A DNA stretch of 64,000 nucleotides. It comes from Branchiostoma floridae. Lineage: Eukaryota; Chordata; Leptocardii; Amphioxiformes; Branchiostomatidae. Below the pieces are notes generated by a model. The model was not told where the DNA came from and did no database searches. It saw nothing but the letters and a program-made list of their open reading frames with translations. A program made the position numbers and the translations under genes. Positions 12,101-22,934 of the stretch are shown piece after piece. The first letter of the stretch is position 1; each line of letters opens with the position of its first letter. The stretch spans positions 21,671,034 through 21,735,033 of the forward strand of contig NC_049986.1 in assembly GCF_000003815.2 (NCBI RefSeq), read 5' to 3'.

Positions 12101-13261
12101 AGGTGTCGCTGCAGTATAGACCACAAAAATTTCTGCTGGTTGTCATCAAATTTTACAAGTTTTTTTTAGCTTTTTTAGTTCACTACAAATGTGTGGGCAA
12201 CAAAAATTTTGAGTAATATGTCAAAGATGAAGGTCCCATGAGTTCCTTTCACCCGCGCATGCGTGGTAACTAATGTGAGAAGGCATTGTCGTTCTTTTTT
12301 ATGGTTCCTGCATGTGTACATTTCACCGGCTGTACTGCATATGCACCATGCTAGGTGTCGCTGCAGTATAGTTCATGAAGCACGACTTTTCTTCTGAGAT
12401 TTTAACCAAATGACAATACTGAAACAGACGCTACCTTGTCTTCAGGTGTCTGGCTTGGTTGGGCGCGCCCGCATGAGCATGTACAAACTGAACATTCTGG
12501 AGGGAGACGAGGAGGGGGACTGTTTCGTGCAGACCACGGGAACATACGGGACATTGAAAGACTTCCCAGAATGCCACAGGGTGGACAGGGTCATCAACTT
12601 CTTCCTGGGTCGCACGGACAAGGTCAGAGAGGTCGGGTTCGATCCAGCGTTCTCGCGATACGCCCATACAGGTAAGGATGAATTCAGTAACAGTATTCAT
12701 GACGATACGCATTATGATATCACGTTTTATGCAGACCACGTTGAGTCACAAACTTTGCTCTTGCCAGATGTAGTATCGCATATTATACTACCTTGCAGTC
12801 CATAGAACCATTGTGACATTAACCCTCTCCTGTCATGTCTAACAGATATGGTGCCACACGGCTGCCTTAGCACACAGTAACTACTTATGTAATCAGAATC
12901 ATAAAATAAACAACATTCGGGCATCCATGCAAAGGCTGCATACACATATCTAGGTTTTTGTAAAAGTTCCTCTTTTGTCTTAAATAGCAAGCTAAATGAA
13001 TAGATGTAGTTACCAAGTCTTAAGGTTGAGATTCGAAGTCTTAAAGCGTTTGCTCCACTCTTTTTCTCCTCACCAGAGTTTTTCTACGAGGGGCTGGGCA
13101 AGCTGAGGGCTGCTGCCTGTAGCTTCGTAAGAATCAACCATGACCAGACGAGCAATGACCAGTACGTCAAATTTCGCGAGCCTGGGAGAGCGTACCTCAA
13201 ATTCTTGGTAAACTACCAGTATTTCAGATACAATGTCAAGTGTTGGAATAAAGACGAATGA
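3105..13261 (+). CDS. B4GALNT1: Beta-1,4-N-acetylgalactosaminyltransferase, GM2/GD2-synthase-like (10 exons)
   Basis: It would transfer GalNAc from UDP-GalNAc to a glycolipid or glycan acceptor in the Golgi. I join exons 3105-3313, 4165-4290, 4674-4780, 5000-5040, 8357-8537, 9758-9844, 10166-10353, 11709-11849, 12446-12671 and 13077-13261. All junctions have GT/AG ends and matching phases. The total is 1491 nt (496 aa), close to the vertebrate enzyme's length. The N-terminus has a short basic stretch and a hydrophobic anchor (about residues 15-38), as expected for a type II protein. The catalytic part contains [35 protein letters not shown], the metal-binding WMDDDF (DxD), and [16 protein letters not shown], all hallmarks of this family. 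Exon 4 is only 41 nt. The LINE at 5232-8307 lies in intron 4. The exact ortholog (B4GALNT1 or B4GALNT2) was not tested by phylogeny. Upstream untranslated exons may exist. Confidence 0.9.
3918..4108. mobile_element. Palindromic MITE in intron 1
   Basis: Arms of about 70-80 bases are near-perfect inverted repeats. The left arm starts ATACCCCCCTCACATTAGG and the right arm ends CCTAATGTGTGGGGGTAT, with a loop of about 40 bases. It has no coding capacity. The transcript could fold into a long hairpin. Confidence 0.8.
5220..8318 (+). mobile_element. 5'-truncated CR1/L2-type LINE with 12-bp target duplication
   Basis: The insert (about 5232-8307) is bounded by ACCCACAAGATG at 5220-5231 and 8307-8318. 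The one-base overlap at the 3' edge reflects ambiguity with the tail. It ends with a short 3' UTR, then AATGGAGATTCCTAATAAAC and an AAAC-type simple repeat, as in LINEs that end in microsatellites. It interrupts intron 4 of the glycosyltransferase in the sense orientation. Clean flanks and a long open frame suggest a fairly recent insertion. Confidence 0.88.
5232..7960 (+). CDS. LINE endonuclease/reverse transcriptase (5'-truncated)
   Basis: An uninterrupted frame of about 909 codons encodes the C-terminal part of an apurinic-type endonuclease ([18 protein letters not shown]). A reverse transcriptase follows, with motif [16 protein letters not shown], motif [14 protein letters not shown] and motif C VMYADDS. 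The endonuclease lacks its first strands, so the copy was truncated at the 5' end. The upstream in-frame ATG at 5201 lies in host DNA outside the target duplication, so it is not the element's own start. Family placement (CR1/L2/Jockey group) is by motif style only. Confidence 0.85.
8546..8749. mobile_element. TACTGTAAAT-type MITE, copy 1
   Basis: Terminal inverted repeats TACTGTAAATGTATTTAA and TGCATTTACAGTA flank internal GTTCGCGGTGGTTTTAA-like motifs. It begins nine bases after the donor of exon 5 (8537). A second copy lies at 8981-9185 and a worn copy at 55059-55256. Confidence 0.75.
8981..9185. mobile_element. TACTGTAAAT-type MITE, copy 2
   Basis: It has the same termini and internal GTTCGCGGTGG motifs as the copy at 8546, in the same orientation, separated by about 230 bases. 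Confidence 0.75.
9424..9703. mobile_element. Inverted-repeat element (CATATAGTAAGG family)
   Basis: The left end CATATAGTAAGGTTCTTTAG and an inverted right end ending CTTACTATATG enclose a body with CAGCTCCAGTCATGAACAG and CTGCTGCAGCGCCACCTAC. The same body recurs at 38224-38455, where the copy is split by another transposon. Confidence 0.75.
10577..10776. mobile_element. CTCTCCAAGCAGAGG-type MITE, copy 1
   Basis: A 200-bp fold-back element flanked by TA on both sides. The arms start CTCTCCAAGCAGAGGGTAGG and include ATCGGGCTTTCTAT. Related copies sit at 58069-58272 and 60483-60698. TA flanks suggest Tc1/mariner-type mobilisation. Confidence 0.85.
10913..11030 (+). repeat. CAAGCAACT/CAGACGTTTC repeat
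   Basis: Contains GTTACTCAAGCAACTTG, GGAAACGGTCAGACGTTTCG-type and CACTGAAGTGATCTGG phrases. They recur at 28312-28415, 39345-39430 (reverse), 41262-41370, 57290-57400 and 57548-57650. It is a dispersed family of unknown class. Confidence 0.65.
11190..11660 (+). repeat. tRNA-derived SINE in intron 7
   Basis: An A box-like GTAGCGCAGTGGCAG and a perfect B box GGTTCGAATCC (near 11243) form the head. The body contains CCTTGGGAAAGGCACTTTAC, a phrase repeated at 31490 and, in reverse, at 44450. The tail is A-rich. It lies in an intron of the glycosyltransferase. Confidence 0.75.
12047..12371 (+). repeat. Pair of 73-bp direct repeats
   Basis: The 73 bases at 12047-12119 recur almost unchanged at 12299-12371. 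Both start TTATGGTTCCTGCATGTG and end CGCTGCAGTATAG. The intervening ~180 bases show no coding content. It could be a small duplication or solo termini of an element. Confidence 0.8.
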
Positions 13262-13376
13262 GGTATTCCCTAAGATTTAATTCTTGCTCTAATTGTAATG
13301 TTTTGCTTAAACTTTAATCAATTATTGCGACATTGTAATAATGACCAACGCTTTATGGATGTATTATGGAGCACAT

Positions 13377-13855
13377 TCATCCGTTTCCCTGGTATCCTGA
13401 GCATTCTTTGATAAGGCCACAGCAAGTAAATTGTATCGATAGCATCAGCGTCTTAATTTTATTTTCTTCTGAGATGGTCAACATGACGAGAAAGTACCAA
13501 AATGGGCAAATATGTTGTGTTGTAGGCTAATGATTGCACTTGTAGAAGTCACACTAGCCAGGAAGCCATGACTCTAGCTACAGAAATGAAACTAGTTAGA
13601 TAGATGTAAAAGTGGCACCAATATGGATGCCATGAGTAGTTGCCATGTTGGTAAGTGATACCAGTGTACCACACTAGTGTCACTTTTACTGCACTAGTTC
13701 ACGTCTTGAATACAGGAATGAATCGAATGCCTTGTTGGCTGTAGTAATATGTTTCGTGGCTTCAATTCTTGTTTTTTTCGCCCTATCTCACTATTATCAC
13801 CTATATCACTGCAGAGGATACCATCCATGAAATTTACTTGCTGTGGCCTAAATAG
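13377..13855. repeat. Possible inverted-repeat element between convergent genes
   Basis: GGCCACAGCAAGTAAATT near 13418 and its inverse AATTTACTTGCTGTGGCC near 13833 bracket the stretch. The motif TTTACTTGCTGTGGCCTA also occurs at 56703. The rest of 13262-14157 shows no gene and presumably holds the glycosyltransferase 3' UTR; no clear AATAAA was found beyond the stop. Confidence 0.4.
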
Positions 13856-14157
13856 ATAACCGTGCCTATATCCAAGAACAATAATAACTCGTCCAGCTAA
13901 AGGTCTAGGTGTCTCAGATCTTTCGCACTAACCACTATCAACATGTTTATCACAAATTTGTTGGAAACGTGTCAGTGTCCTTTTTTTGTCGGTTCACTAG
14001 TTTCCATGTCTTGATTTTACAACATTGCACAATATGTACTAGAAATTGTACATTTAGTGTATATATTAAGTGTTTCGACGTCTCGACTCCAGCATACGAC
14101 CCCCTTTGTGGAAGAGACCGAACACTTCACCTAGCTATATATATATATAGCTATATA

Positions 14158-14533
14158 TAGAGTGGACTCATTTCCCAGCTAACCGACATCTATCACACGG
14201 CAATCCTTCCTCCAGTAAGACATCTGGAGCCGCACAGTCCTATCTAGCTAGTTAAGAACCCAACTCAGCTTGCCAAACCGGTTTCACTGCGTACAACTTC
14301 TTCAGTGGCTTAGTAGAAGCTTAATCAATGGCACAGGTTCGTGAATTTCTTATACACCTTCCAGTGCATAATCATGATTAAGCCTATAGCCACTGAAGAA
14401 GCTGTACGCAACAAAAACGGTTTAGCAGGCTGAATAAAGGTTCAGAAACAGGAACTATGCGGCTTCAGATGTCTTACTGAGGGATGAATGCGGTGTGATA
14501 GATGTCGGTTAGCTGAGGAATGAGTCCACTCTA
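14158..14533. mobile_element. Fold-back MITE
   Basis: The ends AGAGTGGACTCATT and AATGAGTCCACTCT are inverted. The arms extend through CTAACCGACATCTATCACAC and its inverse. Two inner inverted phrases, CAGTGGCTTAGTAGAAGC and GCCACTGAAGAAGC, lie in the middle. AT-rich flanks adjoin both ends. Confidence 0.75.
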
Positions 14534-14539
14534 ATATAG

Positions 14540-14700
14540 TCAAGTCAAGTTTATTGCGCAACGATTGTAACTGGTACAATGTACGGCAAACTGCAAACTA
14601 TCTACAACAGTATACAACAGTATACTAATCTAACATAACAGAAAAAATATTGCGACATAGTGTATTTCACATTGTTAAAACATTTAGTCTACTTCTCTTT
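14540..14700 (-). repeat. LINE-like 3' tail supplying a poly(A) signal
   Basis: Read on the minus strand it carries a GTACATTGTACCA phrase followed by CAATAAACTTGACTTG. It matches the ends of repeats at 43285-43580 and 52282-52600. The AATAAA (14550-14555, minus) lies about 330 bases past the polycystin stop and is the best poly(A) candidate for that gene. Confidence 0.5.
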
Positions 14701-14883
14701 TGCATAGCATTATATATATATATTGGCCTAGGTGGACAGATATGGAGTCGGGACATGATAAAAGTACATTGAATAATTCTCTGTTTGTTTTAGGTAATGT
14801 TGTTACATATGGTCAATAACTTTTTTATATACTTGACCTAGCCATAGTTTATGACCAGGTATAACTGAGGTGAGGTGAGATAA

Positions 14884-15068
14884 CTACAACAAGTCCTTAA
14901 AGTGCTGACGAGCCGGCGCTTCTTGAGTGTTGATAGATAATTCCGGAAGTCGCTGCAGAACTTTGTTGTCCATCTCTCTCCACTCGACATTGATGTCCCG
15001 AACTCTGGTTTCCACTTCCTCCAGGAGGTGCTCAAGTTCGTCTGTCGCCGACTTCGAAGCGTAAAGAT
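14884..15068 (-). CDS. Polycystin-like: last exon, C-terminal helix
   Basis: After TTACACAG, phase 1, the exon encodes about 60 residues ending at TAG. They include [20 protein letters not shown], a heptad-like amphipathic stretch. Polycystins commonly end with a coiled coil used for subunit pairing, and this fits that role by analogy. Confidence 0.8.
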
Positions 15069-18000
15069 CTGTGTAAAAAAAAAATCAAAACACCATGTAT
15101 AATTAGTGAGATTATATCAAATCCATTCATATTTTGTAAACAACCTTATTTAATCGCTGGAGGAAGTGTTCTCTCAGTTCAGCTTTAGATCTATTCCCAA
15201 TTTTCAACAATTTTCCTGCCTTTTTGATGGTCACGTATTCTTTATGCATGAAACATATTGAATAGGTCATCAGTATAGCAAGGTGACGCTATAACCCAAG
15301 TAACACAATTGAAACTCTTATACCCCCACTAGGACGGCACTCTATTTTGGCATGTCGCTTGACGAATTGTATGAAATAACGAATACTTTCAGTCACGCTT
15401 TTGCATCTTGTATGATTATACCCCCATGAAATGGAAGGTTAAGCACATCCGTTTTCGGTGGCAGTGAGAGCACAGCGGCTAATCGCCTAATGGAAAGGGT
15501 AATCTCTACCATGCCGTCCTACAGGGGTACGAGGATAGTAAAATTCGGCAAAAAAAAGGAAATTGGCCAGGAGAGTCGGTCCGCGCTAAGGTTAATGTTC
15601 CCCCTCGCGGTCGGCCAACTCCTCTGTTAGTAAAAGTGTCCTCTGGCGAATTATTTTCCGTATAGCAGCCAGCGTAGTCAGGCTTGTAGAGACTTTGGAA
15701 AAGAGGCCTTACCTGGTAAGCGAGTTTGTCGTCTCTTCCCGGCGACCCGCAGAGCCATCTCCCTCATCCCATCCGCGATCTCCTTCTGCTCCGGTGGTAG
15801 CTGCGCATCGCCCCTGATCGCCAGAGCCTCGTTTATCACCGAAATAAGGAGGTTCATCATCAAGTAAACCATCACAATGATGAAGGCAAAGAAGTAGAGC
15901 TTCGCAAACTCGTTGGATCTGGTGACGGGTATGAACAGGGAAACCTTCCCAATCGCGATCATGAAGGTGTGCGTGAGCGATTGTATCCCTGTTCGGTAGT
16001 TCTTGTGACCGCGGCCGAACGCCAGCCACCCGAAGAACGTAAAAGCCAGGAATGCGACAAAGAAGACAGCCATGAAGTTTATGAGTGGTTTGTAGAGCGC
16101 GCGCAGACATTGAGACAGAGAGGAGATGATCTTGTTGAACCGCAGGAGCTTCAGAAACTTCACGGTGTTGACGAAGACCACCGCCGCCATCGTCCAGATG
16201 AAAAGGGCTGAGATGAAGGCAAGCTGAACTAGTCTTTCATGGGTGTCTTCTGCAATAGACAAAATACAGAGATGTGTCTCATCAGGAACATCGTTTCTTT
16301 GTAACGACCTGAAAGGACTCACAGAAGTATTATGAAGCAGCAAAATGTAGGTGAGAAGCTTGAGAAATATGGTATACACAGAAAACAACATGTACAGTAA
16401 TTAAATGTGGATTGGTGAGCAGGTATTTGGAAACCATTATAATCCATTTTGTATGTGGCATTAGACTTTAACGATGACCTTCAGGTTCTTAGGTTCAAAA
16501 ATGGGAAGAGAAGAATTGCAGAAAACACTCACCAGTCCCATCCTGCAGATGAGGAATGTTCGTCTTCGAAACAATCACAATCTTTGTCACCCCAACAAAG
16601 ATCACCATCCAAGCAAACGTCAGATTCACCACTTCAACCCAGTTCCATATGTCACTCACGTATGCCAAACCACTGTGGTAAATGTCCTTTAGTTGTCTCC
16701 ATGTAAGATGAAAAACCAAGAGTGTAAAGATCACTTGCAAGAACCCAAGCAGAATTCCTTGCGCTCCGACGTAGTCATAGAGTCTGAAGACGGAAATCGA
16801 CGATGTGGGGATGGCTGCACCGATTGGCGTAAACTCAAAGAGGTAGGTAACTGTGCACACGAGGTTCGCGTCGGCGCTGTACAATGCAAATTCTAGAAAC
16901 ACGACTCGAGCTTTACGATCAATCCAGTCGTTGGAGTAAAGATAAGCTATAGTCCCCTTTGCAGAGTTTCTTGATTTGCCGAACTCTGCGTTGAAGCCGC
17001 CTTCGTAGAAGGATTGAAGCGTTCCGACGTACGGGAATATGTTGTACCCTAGTCCTGCAGAAAAGTTCCAGCCAGTCTGTAGATGACTGGGAACACTTGC
17101 ATTGCCAAGTCCGGATGATTTCCATCCAGGAAAGGCATCCCCCTCCATCCAATCGCCTACAATTGAACACAATATAGGATCAATACGATATTTGTATCTA
17201 TTGACAATGAAACAATTTGTCTATCACTGATTTTGAGTTCACTCTATGTTTGCTTTGTTAATTCAAAGTCATAATTTGTTGAATATTTCTCTTGTTATAT
17301 TTAAATCTGGAATCAAGGAAGAGTAGTGATGTATCACTAATGAAGATCGATATAAACCAAACCAAACCCAACTAATTCAAATGGCAACTCGCTAAAAAAG
17401 ATTGACAGCATTCAGACCAGACAATGAGGTTCATGCGTTTAGGTATTGTTGGTTTCTTCTGTCTCTCACTAGTGAAATATAACTACAAAGCAGTGACCAT
17501 AATACTGAGCTGGGCAACCCCGGGTAACCATGACATACATAAGAGTAGAAGAAATATTTACCATTGTCCAGTACCCTTTGCTGCCGCAGCCTGGGCTCCG
17601 TAAGCCTGTAGAGCGGCAGGTTCGACATGATCGGCGAGCCGGTTGTGTCCACACTGCGCCTCGTTCTTCCCGCCGGCATCGGAAACAGCTCCGTCACCAC
17701 CGTCTTCTCCAGCCACGTCTTCAGGTTCTCCTTTGTCCCGTTCTTTATGATGCTCTATCAACGAACGGAGAAGACAATTCGCAAAACACTGAATTCACTG
17801 TCGACGTAAGTTTACTAGAAATAGTTGAGCCAGAAGCCATAGGCCCTAGGTTCAAATCCTGTCATATTAAAGACCCTGTAACAGGTACTTTACATGACGT
17901 TCCTAGACCGGTACAGAAATGGTATTTGTCTTCGCTTGGGGGGGGGGGGGGGTGGTAAAAGACAATGGGAGAAAAGCGGTGGGCTCCGCCTTCAAGGCCG

Positions 18001-21000
18001 TGACGTAGACACTGCACTGCCCCTGCGGCCTCTAAAAAGGCATTGGGGCTACTTCTAACTCCACTAGACATACGATGGAAGATACAAACGTGGGTAAAAA
18101 AAATGCTGGTTTCTACAATGAATGAAAAGAATAGATGGAGAAGCAAAGTCGGGGGGAGTAATAAAAACAAACAACAATTAGACGCACCTTGAACAACTTG
18201 TCACTGAACGTCTGCTGCATCGAACGGTGCAGGTAGTACGGCAGGTTGGTGACCCCGACGTTTGCCACGCAAAGAAGGAAAGTGAGGAAAACCAAGTACG
18301 ACACGATCTCCTGGAGAGTCTGGCTGACTTTGTAGCGCCGCTGTCGGTACTCTCCAGCCTGCAGGACGGTGGACTTGTCCAGTCTGGGTGCTCCTTTTCG
18401 GCGCTGTTCCCTGATGAAACTGTTCTGGTCGTCTAGAGGGAAGTACAATAAATCTTACGCGTACATAGACAGATTTGTGATAATAGCAGTAATTGGTACA
18501 AATCGCACAAAACGACCTTGCAGAATAAACTGGATTGCGCCGAAGTTTACAGACAATGTGAACCTCTAGGATAATATTAAGAAATGATTTACCAATTGAA
18601 TATGTACGATTCGACATGGTTAACAGAAATATTGCACACAAAGTAACACAATCAGAAGCAGGATTGAAGTTATTATAAATGTAGAAACGTAGTTTACGGA
18701 CGAAACTAAGCGTATTTCAAACTATTAAATATGTTGACAAATGCTAATGTTGTGAAGCACGTACCTGTCTCTTCTTCATCTATTGTCGCCAGTGCTTTAA
18801 CGTTCTTCGTAAGCTCTTCACCAGTAGCCATCATCTTCTTACACATCAGGGAAAGTAAAGCTGCCGCGATGACGACCTTTGAAAAAACATTTGGTTGTCA
18901 GTAGATAATCTTTCATCCACTTTACTTGAATGAATTATTTCAAATCAATACATCCTTAAACCGTTCGTTAGTTTGATTCTTCACCAAATAAAAGGTGTGG
19001 AGTAGCTGACTGTATATTTTGAAACTAAATACCCTGAAACCGGTCGTTAATTTTTTTTGTTACCAAATAAAAAGTAAGCAGTAGTAGAATTTCATATTTT
19101 GAAACAAAATACTCTTAGACAGTTCGTTAATTTGATGCTTTACCAAAGGAAAAGTGTGCAGTAGTTGAATTTCATATTCTGTAACAAAATGCCCTCAAAA
19201 CGTTCGTTTGTAAGATTTTTTTCACCAAATCAAAAGTGTGCAGTAGTCGAATTTCGAATTTTGCAACAAGGGACCCTTAAACTGTTCGTTAATCTGAATC
19301 TTTACCAAAAGATTCACTTTAAAAATTGTGCAGTAAATGTCCAGTACCTTTAATGGCTCGATGACGAGCGTCGACTGTACAAATGAGAGGAAGAATGTCA
19401 TGAGCCAGGCGTCTGCCTTCTCCTTCCCCCACTCCAGACTGTACAGAATCGTGAAGAAGGCGGAAACGGAAGACGACAGGAACACCAGAACCCAGCCCAC
19501 GTACACTAACCAGTAGGGAAGCATCTTGTCTTTGCTGCCGTTACTCTGACCTAGACCTGTAGATGATAGACACAAGCCTTACGTATTTGTTGGTCACCAT
19601 TCATAGAATAATAAAAGACCTTTGAGTTGGAGACAAATGCCACTGGTCATATTCTGGGTGAGGTAACAAGACACAGAGCAACTATAAGAACATTCCATTT
19701 TAGAATGCTATTTCACTATGGCAAATAGAACACAACATACATCGACATATATTGCCATAAAATCAGTCGATCTAGTTTGGAACCATCCGCATGTTCATCT
19801 GTATTGATTTGTCTATTGAATCAGTGGAGATTCAGCAAGACCAACTTCGTGTCTGAGACGTTCATGTCTCGCTGGCTTCAAAGTAGCGAACACCAAACCC
19901 TTAAAAGTACAGGGGTAAAGACACAATATCAATAACATTCCACAGTACTATGAATGCAAACATGGGATGTCTCCTGGGGAAGGAGGAAACGATTACATTC
20001 TAAAACAAACAGAGACGCACTGCGGCTAGAGATATAGCGTCTATAGGGATCACCCGGGATGCAGCTGAGTCCTTATAGAACAGAACAAAACAGGCCCAAG
20101 ATGGGTAAAGTATTACGTCCCATAAGGGATAACTAGGATGAACAAGTAAAAAAGTAACCTGGAATGTCTGGAACCACCTCGTTCCCCCTAGAGTTGGGTG
20201 TGCTCCTGAAGATCTGCACGATGATGACGTTGACGGGCAGGACGGTGAGACTGCTCATGACGCTGACGTACAGCTGGTGGAGGCTGAAGCTGAAGGGTCC
20301 GAGCCGCAGCACGGAGGGGGACTCCACACTGTCGTCCGTACGGTACCACATCGCGTTGGAGATCATAGTGCAGAAGAGGATGGAGAAACAGCACGACCAA
20401 CCTGAAAATAGAACATGCCATAAAACATAGAATTGCCTTTTATAATCTGTAGAATAATTAGCTGAAGGGACCGAGCCTCAGCACGGAGGGGGACTCCACA
20501 CTGTCGTCCGTACGGTACCACATCGCGTTGGAGATCATGGTACAGAACAGGATGGAGAAACAGCACGACCAACCTAGAAATACATCATGACATCTGTTTC
20601 TGTCTGTATCTGTATCTGTATCTGTATCTGTGTAGCAGGTATAACCGCCGTTCGGCGTAACACAGCAGCGTCCAATGTAAAATTTTACTTGTGGCTCGAT
20701 CAAAGCTCGCAAGAAGTATGTTCAAAGCTTTGGAAAACAAAGCTCCCCTCCTCAAATGGAAACGAGAAAATCATGCAAGAACAAGTTTTCGACGAAAATT
20801 TACATATCTGCTACTTGTTGCCGTTTACCTGCTAAGTCCACATCTAAAAATAGGGGCAAAAACCAGCATATATGTAGTATGCGCCTACGTTGCACCCTGG
20901 TGAAGTTTGCAGAAATCCCGTCAGCTATAGTAGATATCCATAAGTGTCCGTCGATGAAGTTCTTCTTGGCTGCTGTGGTGAAGAGATAGCTGAATGACGT

Positions 21001-22815
21001 CAGATCCTCCTCGCTGGCTACGGGGAGGTTCTTGTAGATCAGCCCGTCGGCTCGGTCAACGGCCAGCCAATCATCGCACAGGAAAATGGAGCTGCATCAG
21101 CCAATAAGAGAAGGCGAGAAAGACCAAGCTTGCGATGAACTGAATGCGCAGTATATCAAAACCTCTTTCAAATCTTCAAAGAACATCTAGATTTGATTTG
21201 GAAAAATAACGCTCAGAAAATATACTTACAGACAAGATTTCTAGATATCATCTGAATCCAACCATCGCAAGTACTTTTGCAATTCTACATTTCGCAATAC
21301 TTAGTGGTGAGTAAAAAGCTGAATAGAATATCATGCAACAGAGCATTTTGACCATTGTGGAGGTTGTAAGCATAAATTTTGTAATTAAAACAAGATATAG
21401 GTTCACGCTTTTATTATCTAGCACCAAAGCCAATACATAAATACCCACGTTGAGCCGTTCTGTAGGTCTTGAACCACTACCCTGTCCAGGTACCAGGAGT
21501 CCCGGTCTCTCTTCCCGCTGTTGTCGTGCCAAATGTGGAGGTTCTGGAGATTTCCCAGGTTTTGTTCTGTTGTCATCAAGAACATCTTGTTCGTCGATCT
21601 GTTGAGAACCTGCAATGACACGGATATACTTGACATCACAAATCTCAAGGATGGTACGTACCGTTTTATGCTATTTCCTCTCTGGTGCATGGCACAGAAA
21701 TATATTAACATCCTGATATCGTACCTTCGGCTGGTTCCCCAGCGCCCTGACATCTTTCCTCTGTATTGCATGGCCCGGGAATAAAGATGACAAACACAAC
21801 ACCCTGATATCTGTATCTGTATCTATATAGCCGGTATAACCACCCTTCGGCGTAACACACCAGCTCCGCAGGCACGCGGCGCGGCAGCAGCTGGTTATGT
21901 TACACTGAACGACCTGTCACACCTAACTTTTGCACATCTATCTCCAAGTGTTCTTTAAAACTATCCATAGAAGATGCCTCTACTGTGCTTGGTGATAAGA
22001 TATTCCACTCTACCATTACCTTCGCCTGGTTCCCCAGCGCCCTGACGCCCGAGTCTCCGTTCTCAGCCGTGACCATGAACACCACCCTGGAGTCCGTGCC
22101 AGACCCGGGCTGGGAGCCGGTGAACACCGACAGCAGGTACGCATGGCTGTGCTTCGGTCGGTTGTCTGGTAGAGGCAATACGGCGGCCTGGAATGATCGA
22201 AGAATGTTAATTTATATGTAAATATAAGCCAACTTGCACCTTTCATTACAATGTTCAGGAGCACTTGGTATGCCTTTTTATTATCTACATGCCTATATGT
22301 GTTACATTAATTGCAAAGCATAATACAATTGGCATTTCATTCATCACATTTAAGCCTAGCTTATCTAACTTTGGATGCCACCTGATAGGTCTGACGATTT
22401 CCACAATCTATTTGGCGTATCTTATTACCTGGGTATCTAACCTTTGTCTAAACTGAGATATTTGTTTCAAGCTACTTAATGATGACAAAGCAATTAAGTC
22501 TAGCATTTGTCATTCAATTTATACGATGACACAGTGAGGTTCAAAGGCCCGTACAAATCACGATTTTTTTTTTACCTGTATGGCATCTCTTTTGTCTGCG
22601 CGCCTGGCGAAGATCACACCGATGAAATACAGCCCTATGAAGACCCAAACTGTAGCAAAAACTCCAGGATTCTGGCCCAGATTGGCGAACTTCCCCCAGA
22701 TGGTGTTGAAGTCGATGGAGTTTGGGGGTGTCATGAAACTGGCGCCAAAAGCTGTCAGGTGGTCACACAGGCAAACTGACGACTCCGGGCTGGAGTCTGC
22801 GCTAACCTGGTTTGG

Positions 22816-22855
<40 letters not shown>

Positions 22856-22867
22856 GAATCAATCAAT

Positions 22868-22934
<67 letters not shown>

